Below the pieces are notes generated by a model. The model worked only from the letters and a program-made list of their open reading frames with translations, was not told where the DNA came from and searched no databases. The position numbers and the translations under genes were made by a program. Source: CAYLMM01 sp964384825 (GTDB lineage Bacteria > Krumholzibacteriota > Krumholzibacteriia > LZORAL124-64-63). Taken from it: 15,625 bases of DNA. Within the stretch, counting starts at the first letter, position 1. The number at the start of each line of letters is the position of its first letter. The DNA lies in assembly GCA_964384825.1 (NCBI GenBank), contig CAYLMM010000059.1, forward strand, positions 1 through 15,625. Reading direction: 5' to 3'. Below are positions 7,972-15,625 of this stretch, piece by piece.

Positions 7972-8058
7972 CGTGCGTCTGCATCTCGGCACGCGATTTG
8001 TTAAGGCGATCATGAGTCTGTTGCAAGACATGGTATTCAGCGAAGAAAGGCACGAGTC

Positions 8059-9969
<1,911 letters not shown>

Positions 9970-9990
9970 ATCACCATAAATCAATTAATT

Positions 9991-10022
9991 AACCAGGGTG
10001 CCTGTTTTCAGGCACCTTGGTT
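9991..10022 (+). terminator. Hairpin terminator after dnaK
   Basis: A 14-bp stem (9991-10004 with 10009-10022) with one G-T wobble encloses a TTTT loop, 21 nt after the dnaK stop. The downstream tract is not T-rich, but the stem is long and flanked by AT-rich DNA. It separates dnaK from the sigma factor promoter. Confidence 0.75.
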
Positions 10023-10063
10023 GATATAAGGCAGAGAAAAAAGATGGTTTTTGAATTTATTCC

Positions 10064-10092
10064 TTTACAATCGTTCTCGCATTGGATAGAAT
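10064..10092 (+). promoter_or_regulatory. Sigma70-type promoter of rpoD
   Basis: TTTACA (10064-10069), a 17-bp spacer and TAGAAT (10087-10092) each match consensus at 5 of 6 positions. This is the best vegetative promoter in the window, in a locally AT-rich stretch. Predicted start ~10099 leaves a leader of about 215 nt before the rpoD start codon. Confidence 0.75.
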
Positions 10093-10150
10093 CATGAAAG
10101 ATCCCATTTGAGAACGGTTATCATTAGTAGAATGGCCCGCAGGGGGATCG

Positions 10151-10222
10151 ATGAAAAATCGCAATGAAAGCGGAACATTCCACTCCGCTTTACGTAGTAC
10201 CAAATTCACGGGAATTGCCTGA
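10151..10222 (+). CDS. Possible 23-aa leader ORF upstream of rpoD
   Basis: ATG at 10151 follows a G-rich AGGGGGA and opens a 23-codon frame (MKNRNESGTFHSALRSTKFT, three more codons, then TGA at 10220). It lies wholly inside the predicted rpoD leader. An 8-bp hairpin, AAAGCGGA (10167-10174) with TCCGCTTT (10184-10191), is embedded in it. A second hairpin, GCCTGAA (10217-10223) with TTCGGGC (10228-10234), starts at its stop codon. No homology is recognised. Chance is a real alternative for so short a frame. If translated, it could couple ribosome movement to the leader structure. Confidence 0.25.
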   Translation: MKNRNESGTFHSALRSTKFTGIA

Positions 10223-10315
10223 AACTTTTCGGGCCGAAGTGAATTCCATAGATGCACCGAGGAATACCAAGGCCGCAGGTCGGCTTTGCCATAACGAGGA
10301 TGGGGAGGCGTTCCC
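10217..10315 (+). promoter_or_regulatory. Structured distal leader of rpoD with a possibly masked ribosome site
   Basis: The rest of the leader holds the hairpin at 10217-10234, framed by GGAATT (10211-10216) and AATTCC (10242-10247), which can pair around it. The ribosome site GGGGAGG (10302-10308) lies 7 nt before ATG 10316. GGGGA (10302-10306) can pair with TTCCC (10311-10315, one G-T wobble), hiding the site next to the start codon. Regulation by structure is inferred. Confidence 0.3.
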
Positions 10316-11176
10316 ATGTACGAGATCGAACTGAGCAGCGACCGCCGCGAGAACTCCAGCCTGCAGCATTATCTGCAGACCATCGGCAAATACAAGCTGT
10401 TGACCAAGGAGCAGGAATTCGCATTGGCGCGAAGAATCCGCAGCGGCGACAAGATCGCCCTCGATCACCTCGTGAACGCCAATCTGCGTTTCGTGGTCAG
10501 CGTCGCCAAGAAGTTCCTCAATCAGGGTCTGAGCTACATGGACCTGATCGCCGAGGGGAATATCGGGCTGATCACCGCAGCCAAGCGTTTCGACGAGCGG
10601 CGTGATTTCCGGTTCATCTCCTACGCCGTCTGGTGGATCCGCCAGGCGATCCAGAAGGCCATCGCCGAGCAGACCAACACGGTCCGCCTGCCGATCAATC
10701 GGACGCAGCAGGCCCAGAAGATGAAGAAGATCTCGCAAAAGCTCGAGCAGAAATATCAGCGTCGGATCGATGAGGACGAGGTCGCCGAGAAGCTGAACCT
10801 GACCATCCGCAAGATGGGTCAGATCCGCGCCGCCAGCCGTCCCTTGCTGAGCCTCGACGAGAGCGTGTACGGCGACGACAACGCCACCACGCTGGCCGAA
10901 ACCATCGCCGACGAGGACCAGACCACGCCCGAAGAGCACTTCGTCGCCGACGAGCTGCTGAACGAGATGGGCGAGGCCCTCGACCTGCTCAGCCATCGCG
11001 AGAAGGACATCGTGGTGCGCTATTACGGATTGGGCGACGAGGATCCCGCTTCGCTCGAAACCATCGGGCAGGACATCAATTTGTCCCGTGAACGGGTCCG
11101 TCAGATCCGCAATCAGGCCTTGAACCGGATCCGGCAGGCTGTTTCCGGCGGTCGCCTGGTGGATTACCTCTCTTAG
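10316..11176 (+). CDS. rpoD: Primary sigma factor, short RpoD/SigA type
   Basis: This 286-aa sigma70-family factor directs RNA polymerase to -35/-10 promoters. Region 1.2 (~14-45) begins SSLQHYLQTIGKYKLLTKEQE. Region 2 (~48-120) contains ANLRFVVSVAKKFLNQGLS, DLIAEGNIGLITAAKRFD and the -10-binding FISYAVWWIRQAI. Region 3 follows, and region 4 (~225-280) ends with helix-turn-helix SLETIGQDINLSRERVRQIR. The inhibitory region 1.1 and the non-conserved insert of proteobacterial RpoD are absent, as in Bacteroidetes and related phyla, where proteins of this size are the housekeeping sigma. An RpoS-like group 2 paralogue cannot be fully excluded, but the nearby vegetative-type promoters suit a primary sigma. 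ATG 10316 has GGGGAGG upstream. Confidence 0.9.
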   Translation: MYEIELSSDRRENSSLQHYLQTIGKYKLLTKEQEFALARRIRSGDKIALDHLVNANLRFVVSVAKKFLNQGLSYMDLIAEGNIGLITAAKRFDERRDFRFISYAVWWIRQAIQKAIAEQTNTVRLPINRTQQAQKMKKISQKLEQKYQRRIDEDEVAEKLNLTIRKMGQIRAASRPLLSLDESVYGDDNATTLAETIADEDQTTPEEHFVADELLNEMGEALDLLSHREKDIVVRYYGLGDEDPASLETIGQDINLSRERVRQIRNQALNRIRQAVSGGRLVDYLS

Positions 11177-11180
11177 GTAC

Positions 11181-11208
11181 TTGACAGGCGGGGGAGACAG
11201 AGGTTAAT
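11181..11208 (+). promoter_or_regulatory. Sigma70-type promoter of tRNA-Val (and perhaps thrS)
   Basis: A perfect TTGACA (11181-11186) begins 4 nt after the rpoD stop. The -10 is GTTAAT (11203-11208, 16-bp spacer) or the overlapping TTAATT (17-bp). The stretch after it is GC-rich (CCGGCGCC), as in stringently controlled stable-RNA promoters. The predicted start lies just before the tRNA at 11224. Confidence 0.6.
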
Positions 11209-11223
11209 TTTCCGGCGCCTCGG

Positions 11224-11301
11224 GGGCGATTAGCTCAGCTTGGTTAGAGCGCTTGCTCGACACGCAAGAGGTCACTGGTTCGAGTCCAGTATCGCCCACC
11301 A
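11224..11301 (+). tRNA. tRNA-Val(GAC) with C at position 33, CCA encoded
   Basis: The cloverleaf is complete. Acceptor GGGCGAT (11224-11230) pairs with ATCGCCC (11291-11297), discriminator A, encoded CCA (11299-11301). D stem GCTC/GAGC and T arm ACTGG-TTCGAGT-CCAGT are perfect. The anticodon stem CTTGC (11252-11256) and GCAAG (11264-11268) enclose the 7-nt loop TCGACAC, giving anticodon GAC (11259-11261, valine). Position 33 (11258) is C, where tRNAs almost always have U. The short variable region excludes a Ser(CGA) reading, and the stem register excludes Arg(TCG). Confidence 0.93.
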
Positions 11302-11315
11302 TGACGAATGCAATG

Positions 11316-11350
11316 GATGAGGTGGAGCCGTCGAGGCCCACCTCATCTTT
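11316..11350 (+). terminator. Terminator or attenuator hairpin between tRNA-Val and thrS
   Basis: GATGAGGTGG (11316-11325) and CCACCTCATC (11338-11347) form a perfect 10-bp stem, extended by GCC/GGC beyond a bulged A, with loop GTCGA. TTTGCTT follows, a weak T tract. It can end the tRNA-Val transcript. No promoter is visible in the 42 bp before thrS, so it may instead act as an attenuator within a joint transcript. Confidence 0.65.
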
Positions 11351-11392
11351 GCTTAAGGCAAGAGCGGCGGTCGAGAATCCTGGAGTAGAGAC

Positions 11393-13315
11393 ATGGCACA
11401 AGTCGAATTGATCCTTCCGGACGGGACTCCTCTGGCGATCGATCATGGACAGACCTTCGCCGAGGCGATCGCTTCCCTGGGAGAGGGGTTGCGCCGGGCC
11501 GCGCTCGCCGCGAGCCTCGACGGCGTCAATTACGCCCTGACCGACATCGTGCCCGGCCCCGGTGAATTGAAGGTGATCACGCGCAATTCGGAAGAGGGGC
11601 TCGACGCCCTGCGCCATTCCACGGCCCATCTGATGGCCTGGGCCGTCCAGGAGCTCTTTCCCGGAACCCGATTCGCCTTCGGCCCCCCCGTGGAGAACGG
11701 TTTCTACTACGATTTCGATCGCGAGGAGCCCTTCACCGAGGCCGATCTCGAGCGCATCGAAGCGAAGATGCGCGAACTGGCCGGCCGCAAGGTCGCCATC
11801 GAGCGCGACGAGATCACCCCGGCGCAGGGCCGCGAGATCTTCGCCGCCCAGCCCTACAAGCTCGATCAGATCGAGAATCTCGGTGAGCAGCAGCTCTCGA
11901 CCTTCCAGATGGGCGATTTCATCGATCTCTGCGAAGGCCCCCACGTACCCACAACCGCCGACCTGAAGGCCTTCAAGCTGCTGAGCCTGGCCGGGGCCTA
12001 CTGGCGCGGCGACAGCAGCCAGACGATGCTGCAGCGCATCTACGGCACGGTGTTCTGGAAGAAGAAGGATCTCGACGCCCACCTCGAGATGCTCGAGGAA
12101 GCCAAGAAGCGCGACCACCGGAAGCTGGGCCGCGAACTGGACCTCTTCGGCATCTTCCAGGACGAGGCGGGCCCCGGCCTGTCTTTCTGGTATCCGAAGG
12201 GCGACATCCTGCGCGACGAGATCATCTCGTTCTGGAAGAACCTGCACCGGCGCGACGGCTACATGACCGTCACCACGCCGCATATCTCGCAGGCCGATCT
12301 CTGGGAGACCTCGGGACACATGGAATTCTACAAGGAGAACATGTACGTCTTCGAGCAGGACGACCGGCCCTACGTCGTCAAGCCGATGAACTGTCCCGGC
12401 CACATCCTGATCTACAAGCGCAAGAAGCGCAGCTATCGGAGTCTGCCGGTACGCTACGCGGAACTCGGCACGGTCTACCGGGCCGAGTTGAAGGGCACCC
12501 TGCACGGATTGATGCGGGTGCGCGGCTTCACCCAGGACGACGCCCACATCTTCTGTTCGCCGGATCAGCTCGAAGACGAAGTCTGCGGCGTTCTCGATCT
12601 GACCCGCGAGATCCTCGAGACCTTCGGCTTCCGCGACTTCAAGGTCGAGCTCTCGGTCCGCGACCCCGAGAACAAGCAGAAGTACGCCGGCACCGACGAG
12701 GAATGGGCGGCGGCCGAGCAGTCGCTGATCCGGGCCCTGGGCAAGCACGACCTCGAGTACACCCGCGAAGAGGGCGAGGCCGTGTTCTACGGACCGAAGA
12801 TCGACATCAAGCTGATCGACGCCCTGGGCCGCAAGTGGCAGGCCAGCACCGTCCAGTTCGACTTCAACCTGCCGCGGCGCTTCGGCGTGACCTACGTCGA
12901 CACCGACGGCGAGGAGAAGTACGTCTACATGGTCCACCGGGCCATCATGGGTTCGCTCGAGAGGTTTTTGGGCATCCTGACCGAGCATTACGCCGGCGAT
13001 TTCCCTCTCTGGCTGGCGCCAGAGCAGGCCCGCGTCCTGTCGGTGAGCCGCGACCAGCATGAATACGCCGAACAGGTGGCCGCACGGATGCGCGCCGCCG
13101 GCCTGCGCGTCGCCGCGGACATCCGAGAGGAGAAGATCGGGTACAAGATCCGCGAGGCCGAGACCTCGCGCGTTCCGTTCATGCTGATCGTGGGCGGCAA
13201 GGAGCAGGAATCCGGCACCGTCGCGGTCCGTATCCGGCATTCCGGAGACCAGGGCGGACGGGATCCGCAGGAACTGATCACGGAGTTGCTTGACGAAATC
13301 GCTCGGAAAGAGTAG
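11393..13315 (+). CDS. thrS: Threonyl-tRNA synthetase
   Basis: This 640-aa class II synthetase charges tRNA-Thr in the cytosol. In order: TGS domain (~1-62), editing/SAD domain with HSTAHL (~74-79), catalytic core (~240-535) with motif 2 around the Arg-x-Glu of VYRAEL, and a C-terminal anticodon-binding domain. The zinc ligands of the active site are in place: C334 in MNCPGH, H385 in DDAHIF and H515 in MVHRAIMGS. The first two numbers equal those of E. coli ThrRS. Full-length and intact. ATG 11393 has GGAG (11382-11385) at 7 nt. thrS before infC-rpmI-rplT-pheS is a widely conserved order. The infC promoter overlaps its stop codon. Confidence 0.99.
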   Translation: MAQVELILPDGTPLAIDHGQTFAEAIASLGEGLRRAALAASLDGVNYALTDIVPGPGELKVITRNSEEGLDALRHSTAHLMAWAVQELFPGTRFAFGPPVENGFYYDFDREEPFTEADLERIEAKMRELAGRKVAIERDEITPAQGREIFAAQPYKLDQIENLGEQQLSTFQMGDFIDLCEGPHVPTTADLKAFKLLSLAGAYWRGDSSQTMLQRIYGTVFWKKKDLDAHLEMLEEAKKRDHRKLGRELDLFGIFQDEAGPGLSFWYPKGDILRDEIISFWKNLHRRDGYMTVTTPHISQADLWETSGHMEFYKENMYVFEQDDRPYVVKPMNCPGHILIYKRKKRSYRSLPVRYAELGTVYRAELKGTLHGLMRVRGFTQDDAHIFCSPDQLEDEVCGVLDLTREILETFGFRDFKVELSVRDPENKQKYAGTDEEWAAAEQSLIRALGKHDLEYTREEGEAVFYGPKIDIKLIDALGRKWQASTVQFDFNLPRRFGVTYVDTDGEEKYVYMVHRAIMGSLERFLGILTEHYAGDFPLWLAPEQARVLSVSRDQHEYAEQVAARMRAAGLRVAADIREEKIGYKIREAETSRVPFMLIVGGKEQESGTVAVRIRHSGDQGGRDPQELITELLDEIARKE

Positions 13316-13318
13316 ATT
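13290..13318 (+). promoter_or_regulatory. Sigma70-type promoter of infC overlapping the end of thrS
   Basis: TTGACG (13290-13295, 5 of 6), a 17-bp spacer and TAGATT (13313-13318, 4 of 6) overlap the thrS stop codon, which is the TAG of the -10. Predicted start ~13325 leaves a leader of about 175 nt before infC. Confidence 0.6.
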
Positions 13319-13355
13319 TTCCCGGTCGGACGATTCAGAAAATTCGAGGACAAGT

Positions 13356-13452
13356 AGAGGGTCCGCCTCTCACCATGAACGGTCCGGTCAGAACCGGAAC
13401 GAAATGGTTGATCGAGAGATACAAGCGGGCCCATGCGCCCGCTTTTCTTTTT
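13356..13452 (+). terminator. infC leader with terminator, probable attenuator
   Basis: Three hairpins lie in the leader: AGAGG/CCTCT (13356-13370), TCCGGT/ACCGGA (13383-13398, CAGA loop) and AAGCGGGC/GCCCGCTT (13423-13444, 6-nt loop). The last runs into TTTTCTTTTT (13443-13452), an efficient intrinsic terminator. Only 47 nt separate the T-run from the infC start, with no promoter visible there. Transcripts reaching infC must therefore pass this terminator, which suggests regulated readthrough. An L20-responsive leader controls the same operon in Firmicutes, but I cannot match the fold by eye. Confidence 0.7.
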
Positions 13453-13499
13453 GGGTGGCGGCGGGCGGCTTCGCAACCTGTCTCAGGAGGTGTGCAACC

Positions 13500-14018
13500 A
13501 TCAAGGACAACAAGACACTTCGGGTCAATCGCATGATCCGCATTCCCCGGGTTCTCGTCGTGGACGAGGAAGGGGAGCAGTTGGGCGTCATGGAGACGCG
13601 GGCGGCGCTCGAACTGGCCGAGACCCGGGGTCTCGACCTGGTAGAAGTCGCTCCGACGGCGCGTCCGCCCGTCTGTCGCATCATGGACTACGGCAAGTAC
13701 AAGTACGAGCTGAGCAAGAAGGCCCGCAAGGCGAAGCAAACGGCGCACACCCAGAAGATCAAGACCGTGAAGTTCCGGCCCAAGACCGATCAGCACGACT
13801 ATGACTTCAAGAAGAAGCACATCGTCACCTTCCTCGAGCAGGGCAACAAGGTGAAGGTGATCATGCAGTTCCGAGGCCGCGAGATGTCGCATATCGATCT
13901 CGGCCTCGACTTCCTGCGGCAGCTCGTGGAGGAGGTCTCCGAAGTCGGAACTCCGGAGTCCCGGCCGGCTCAGGAAGGACGGACGGTCACGTTCGTGCTG
14001 GCTCCCAGGAAATCCTGA
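13500..14018 (+). CDS. infC: Translation initiation factor IF-3, ATC start
   Basis: This 172-aa factor binds the 30S subunit, proofreads initiator tRNA and start codon and blocks premature 50S joining. The N-terminal domain contains LRVNRMIRIPRVLVVDEEGE and PPVCRIMDYGKYKYE. A lysine-rich linker leads to the C-terminal domain with VKFRPKTDQHDYDFKKKHI and FRGREMSH. The only well-placed start is ATC 13500, 9 nt after a perfect AGGAGGTG (13485-13492). The in-frame ATG 13533 lacks a ribosome site and would delete the conserved LRVN segment. AUU/AUC starts are a known infC feature, because IF-3 rejects them and so represses itself. The length is close to the usual 170-180 aa. Translations that begin further upstream run through the leader terminator and are not credible. 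Confidence 0.95.
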   Translation: MKDNKTLRVNRMIRIPRVLVVDEEGEQLGVMETRAALELAETRGLDLVEVAPTARPPVCRIMDYGKYKYELSKKARKAKQTAHTQKIKTVKFRPKTDQHDYDFKKKHIVTFLEQGNKVKVIMQFRGREMSHIDLGLDFLRQLVEEVSEVGTPESRPAQEGRTVTFVLAPRKS

Positions 14019-14022
14019 ACGT

Positions 14023-14062
14023 CGATCGAACCGCGGGGATCGCAGGATCGCGATGCGTCGCG
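14023..14062 (+). promoter_or_regulatory. Structured infC-rpmI spacer
   Basis: The 76-nt spacer holds two short hairpins: CGATC (14023-14027) with GATCG (14038-14042), and CGCGA (14049-14053) with TCGCG (14058-14062). In E. coli, L20 represses rpmI by binding RNA in this interval, so an equivalent site is conceivable. The stems are short and may be chance in GC-rich DNA. Confidence 0.25.
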
Positions 14063-14094
14063 GCGCGGATGAGACAACACGGAAAGGTGCAACC

Positions 14095-14298
14095 ATGAAG
14101 GGACCGAAGCAGAAGACCAATCGGGCGGCAGCCAAGCGCTTCAAGCGCACCGGCTCCGGTCGCGTCAAGCGGAACAAGGCCTACCACGGCCATCTGTTCA
14201 CCGCCAAGAGCCCGAAGCGCAAGCGGAATCTGCGTACCGCCACGATGCTGGCCCCCGCGGATGAATCGCGCGTCAACAAGATGCTCGGCGGAAGCTGA
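14095..14298 (+). CDS. rpmI: 50S ribosomal protein L35
   Basis: This 67-aa basic protein of the large subunit has the family core KGPKQKTNRAAAKRFKRTG followed by K/R-rich segments (RVKRNKAYHGH, SPKRKRN). ATG 14095 follows GGAAAGG (14081-14087) at 7 nt and gives the usual length. An in-frame upstream ATG (14053) would add 14 unconserved residues and lies in the spacer hairpin, so I rejected it. The gene lies between infC and rplT, its normal place, 39 nt before rplT. Confidence 0.98.
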   Translation: MKGPKQKTNRAAAKRFKRTGSGRVKRNKAYHGHLFTAKSPKRKRNLRTATMLAPADESRVNKMLGGS

Positions 14299-14337
14299 CC
14301 GTAGACCCGAATCCAGCCTAAATAGGAGGCACGAACA

Positions 14338-14691
14338 ATGCCCAGAGCACGCAATAATGCTGCCGCCAGGCAGAAGCGCAATCGAGTCATGAAGCAGGCC
14401 CGCGGCTACGTCGCCGGCAAGAGTCGCCAGTTCCGCGCCGCCCGTGAGCAGGTCGAGCGTTCGGGCGTCTACGAGTATCGCGATCGCCGCAACAAGAAGC
14501 GCGATTTCCGTCGTCTGTGGATCGTGCGGATCAACGCCGCGGCCCGCATCAACGGTCTGAGCTACAGCCATCTGATCAACGGTCTGAAGAAGGCCGAGAT
14601 CGATATCGACCGCAGGCAGCTGGCCGATCTCGCCGTCCGGGACGCCGCCGGCTTCGCCAAGCTGGCCGAACTCGCCAAGAACGCGCTCTAG
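14338..14691 (+). CDS. rplT: 50S ribosomal protein L20
   Basis: This 117-aa protein binds 23S rRNA and is needed early in 50S assembly. The N-terminal half is the long basic helix (MPRARNNAAARQKRNRVMKQ, then ARGYVAGKSRQFRAA). The globular half contains RDFRRLWIVRINAAARINGL and SYSHLINGLKK. Length is standard. ATG 14338 follows AGGAGG (14323-14328). In many bacteria L20 is also the repressor of its own operon, which makes it the likely effector for the infC leader or spacer structures. Confidence 0.99.
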   Translation: MPRARNNAAARQKRNRVMKQARGYVAGKSRQFRAAREQVERSGVYEYRDRRNKKRDFRRLWIVRINAAARINGLSYSHLINGLKKAEIDIDRRQLADLAVRDAAGFAKLAELAKNAL

Positions 14692-14694
14692 GAC

Positions 14695-14709
14695 GCGGGC
14701 CTCGCCCGC
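14695..14709 (+). other. Hairpin between rplT and pheS
   Basis: GCGGGC (14695-14700) and GCCCGC (14704-14709) form a 6-bp stem with a CTC loop, 3 nt after the rplT stop. No T-run follows, so full termination is unlikely. It may protect an RNA end or modulate pheS expression. Confidence 0.35.
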
Positions 14710-14737
14710 ACCGAGGCGGCAAGGAGGATCCGCAGCG

Positions 14738-15625
14738 ATGCAAGAGACCATCGAACGCCTGCGCGTCGAAGGGTTGGCCCTTATCGAAGCCGCCGGCAGC
14801 GAGGAAGATCTCGACGCCGCGCGCGTGGCGCTTTTCGGCCGCAAGGGAAAGCTCACGCTGGAACTGCGCGGCCTGAAGGACGTGCCGGCCGCCGAAAGGC
14901 CGGCCGCCGGGGCCGCGCTCAACAGCCTGAAGACCGAACTGACCGAACGCATGCGTGATCGGACGACGGCCCTGGTCGCCGCGTCCGATTCCGCGGCGGT
15001 CGGTTCCTGCGATCTCACGCTGCCCGGGACCCCGCCGGCGCCGGCCGGGTCGAAGCATCCCCTGCTGACGGTCGTCGAGGAGATCTGCGACATATTCCAC
15101 AGCCTCGGCTTCACCCGCGAGGAGGGGCCGGACGTGGAGTTGGACTACTACAATTTCACGGCGCTGAACTTCCCGGACAACCATCCCGCCCGCGATACGC
15201 AGGACACCTTCTATCTCGATCAGAAGCGACTGCTGCGCACCCAGACCTCGCCGGCCCAGGTGAGGATCATGGAGCAGCGGCAGCCTCCGCTGGCGGTCGT
15301 GGTTCCCGGGCGCGTCTACCGCAACGAGGCTCTCGACGCCTCCCACGCGGCGGAGTTCTTCCAGATCGAGGGCCTGTACGTCGATCGGAACGTCAGCCTG
15401 GCCGACCTCAAGACGACCGTCCGGCAGTTCATCGATCTGCTCTTCGGCGGCGATATCGGCATCCGCTTCCGCCCTCATTTCTTCCCCTTCACCGAGCCCT
15501 CGGTGGAGGTCGATATGGAATGCTTCGTCTGCGGGGGCAAGGGCTGCGCCGTCTGCGGAAAAACCGGCTGGATCGAGATCATGGGCGCCGGCATGGTGCA
15601 TCCCAACGTCTTCGCGGCCGCGGGG
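14738..15625 (+). CDS. pheS: Phenylalanyl-tRNA synthetase alpha subunit, cut by the window edge
   Basis: The frame stays open for 296 codons to the right edge, so the gene is 3'-truncated by the window. PheS forms an alpha2-beta2 enzyme with PheT, probably encoded just beyond. The N-terminal coiled-coil arm spans ~1-85. The class II core includes GPDVELDYYNFTALNFPDNH, LLRTQTSPAQVR, motif 2 GRVYRNEALDASH and RFRPHFFPFTEPSVEVD. A cysteine segment C-x2-C-x4-C-x2-C (CFVCGGKGCAVC) precedes GWIEIMGAGMVHPN, as in many non-enterobacterial PheS proteins. In motif 2 the usual FHQ-x-EG reads FFQIEG, with F208 in place of His. ATG 14738 follows AAGGAGG. The few residues missing include motif 3. Confidence 0.97.
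   Translation, partial: MQETIERLRVEGLALIEAAGSEEDLDAARVALFGRKGKLTLELRGLKDVPAAERPAAGAALNSLKTELTERMRDRTTALVAASDSAAVGSCDLTLPGTPPAPAGSKHPLLTVVEEICDIFHSLGFTREEGPDVELDYYNFTALNFPDNHPARDTQDTFYLDQKRLLRTQTSPAQVRIMEQRQPPLAVVVPGRVYRNEALDASHAAEFFQIEGLYVDRNVSLADLKTTVRQFIDLLFGGDIGIRFRPHFFPFTEPSVEVDMECFVCGGKGCAVCGKTGWIEIMGAGMVHPNVFAAAG

Noticed and set aside
11204..13240. 678-codon open frame antisense to thrS
   Set aside because: It covers thrS, the tRNA-Val gene and the hairpin between them, and has no family signature.

Overview
The window is a high-GC bacterial chromosome segment in which every gene I can support lies on the + strand. It combines a putative anaerobic respiratory module (about 1-5400), two tRNAs and a glycosyltransferase pair (5400-7860), and housekeeping genes (8059 to the right edge). 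The likely source is a Gram-negative, at least partly anaerobic bacterium: it carries a Tat-exported four-cluster ferredoxin, a NrfD/HybB membrane subunit and a 13-heme periplasmic cytochrome. The main sigma factor is short (286 aa, no region 1.1), as in the Bacteroidetes/FCB lineages. The redox genes and the sigma54 activator resemble deltaproteobacterial ones. I cannot assign a phylum.

Region 1 (104-5342) looks like a self-contained regulated system. A sigma54 activator with a cysteine-bearing PAS domain is followed by a 192-bp gap. That gap holds a 23-bp dyad and, about 50 bp further on, a GG-N10-GC (-24/-12) promoter directly before a four-gene operon. The operon encodes a NifX/orange-protein-like protein, a HybA/HmcB-like ferredoxin, a HybB/NrfD-like quinone subunit and a 13-heme cytochrome c. 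The last three genes overlap by 8 nt at each junction, and a 15-bp hairpin closes the operon. The inferred role is electron exchange between the menaquinone pool and periplasmic hemes, controlled by a redox or metal signal.

Region 2 has tRNA-Cys(GCA) and tRNA-Leu(TAA), each with its own TTGACA promoter, then a GT4 and a GT2 glycosyltransferase that are translationally coupled.

Region 3 has dnaK without grpE or dnaJ, preceded by a 9-7-9 dyad and followed by a strong terminator. The primary sigma factor gene rpoD comes next, behind a good promoter and a long, structured leader of about 215 nt with a small ORF. Then come tRNA-Val(GAC), whose anticodon loop has C in place of the near-universal U33, and the translation cluster thrS-infC-rpmI-rplT-pheS. 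infC appears to start at ATC. Its promoter overlaps the end of thrS, and an intrinsic terminator lies between that promoter and infC, which suggests attenuation. pheS runs off the right edge.
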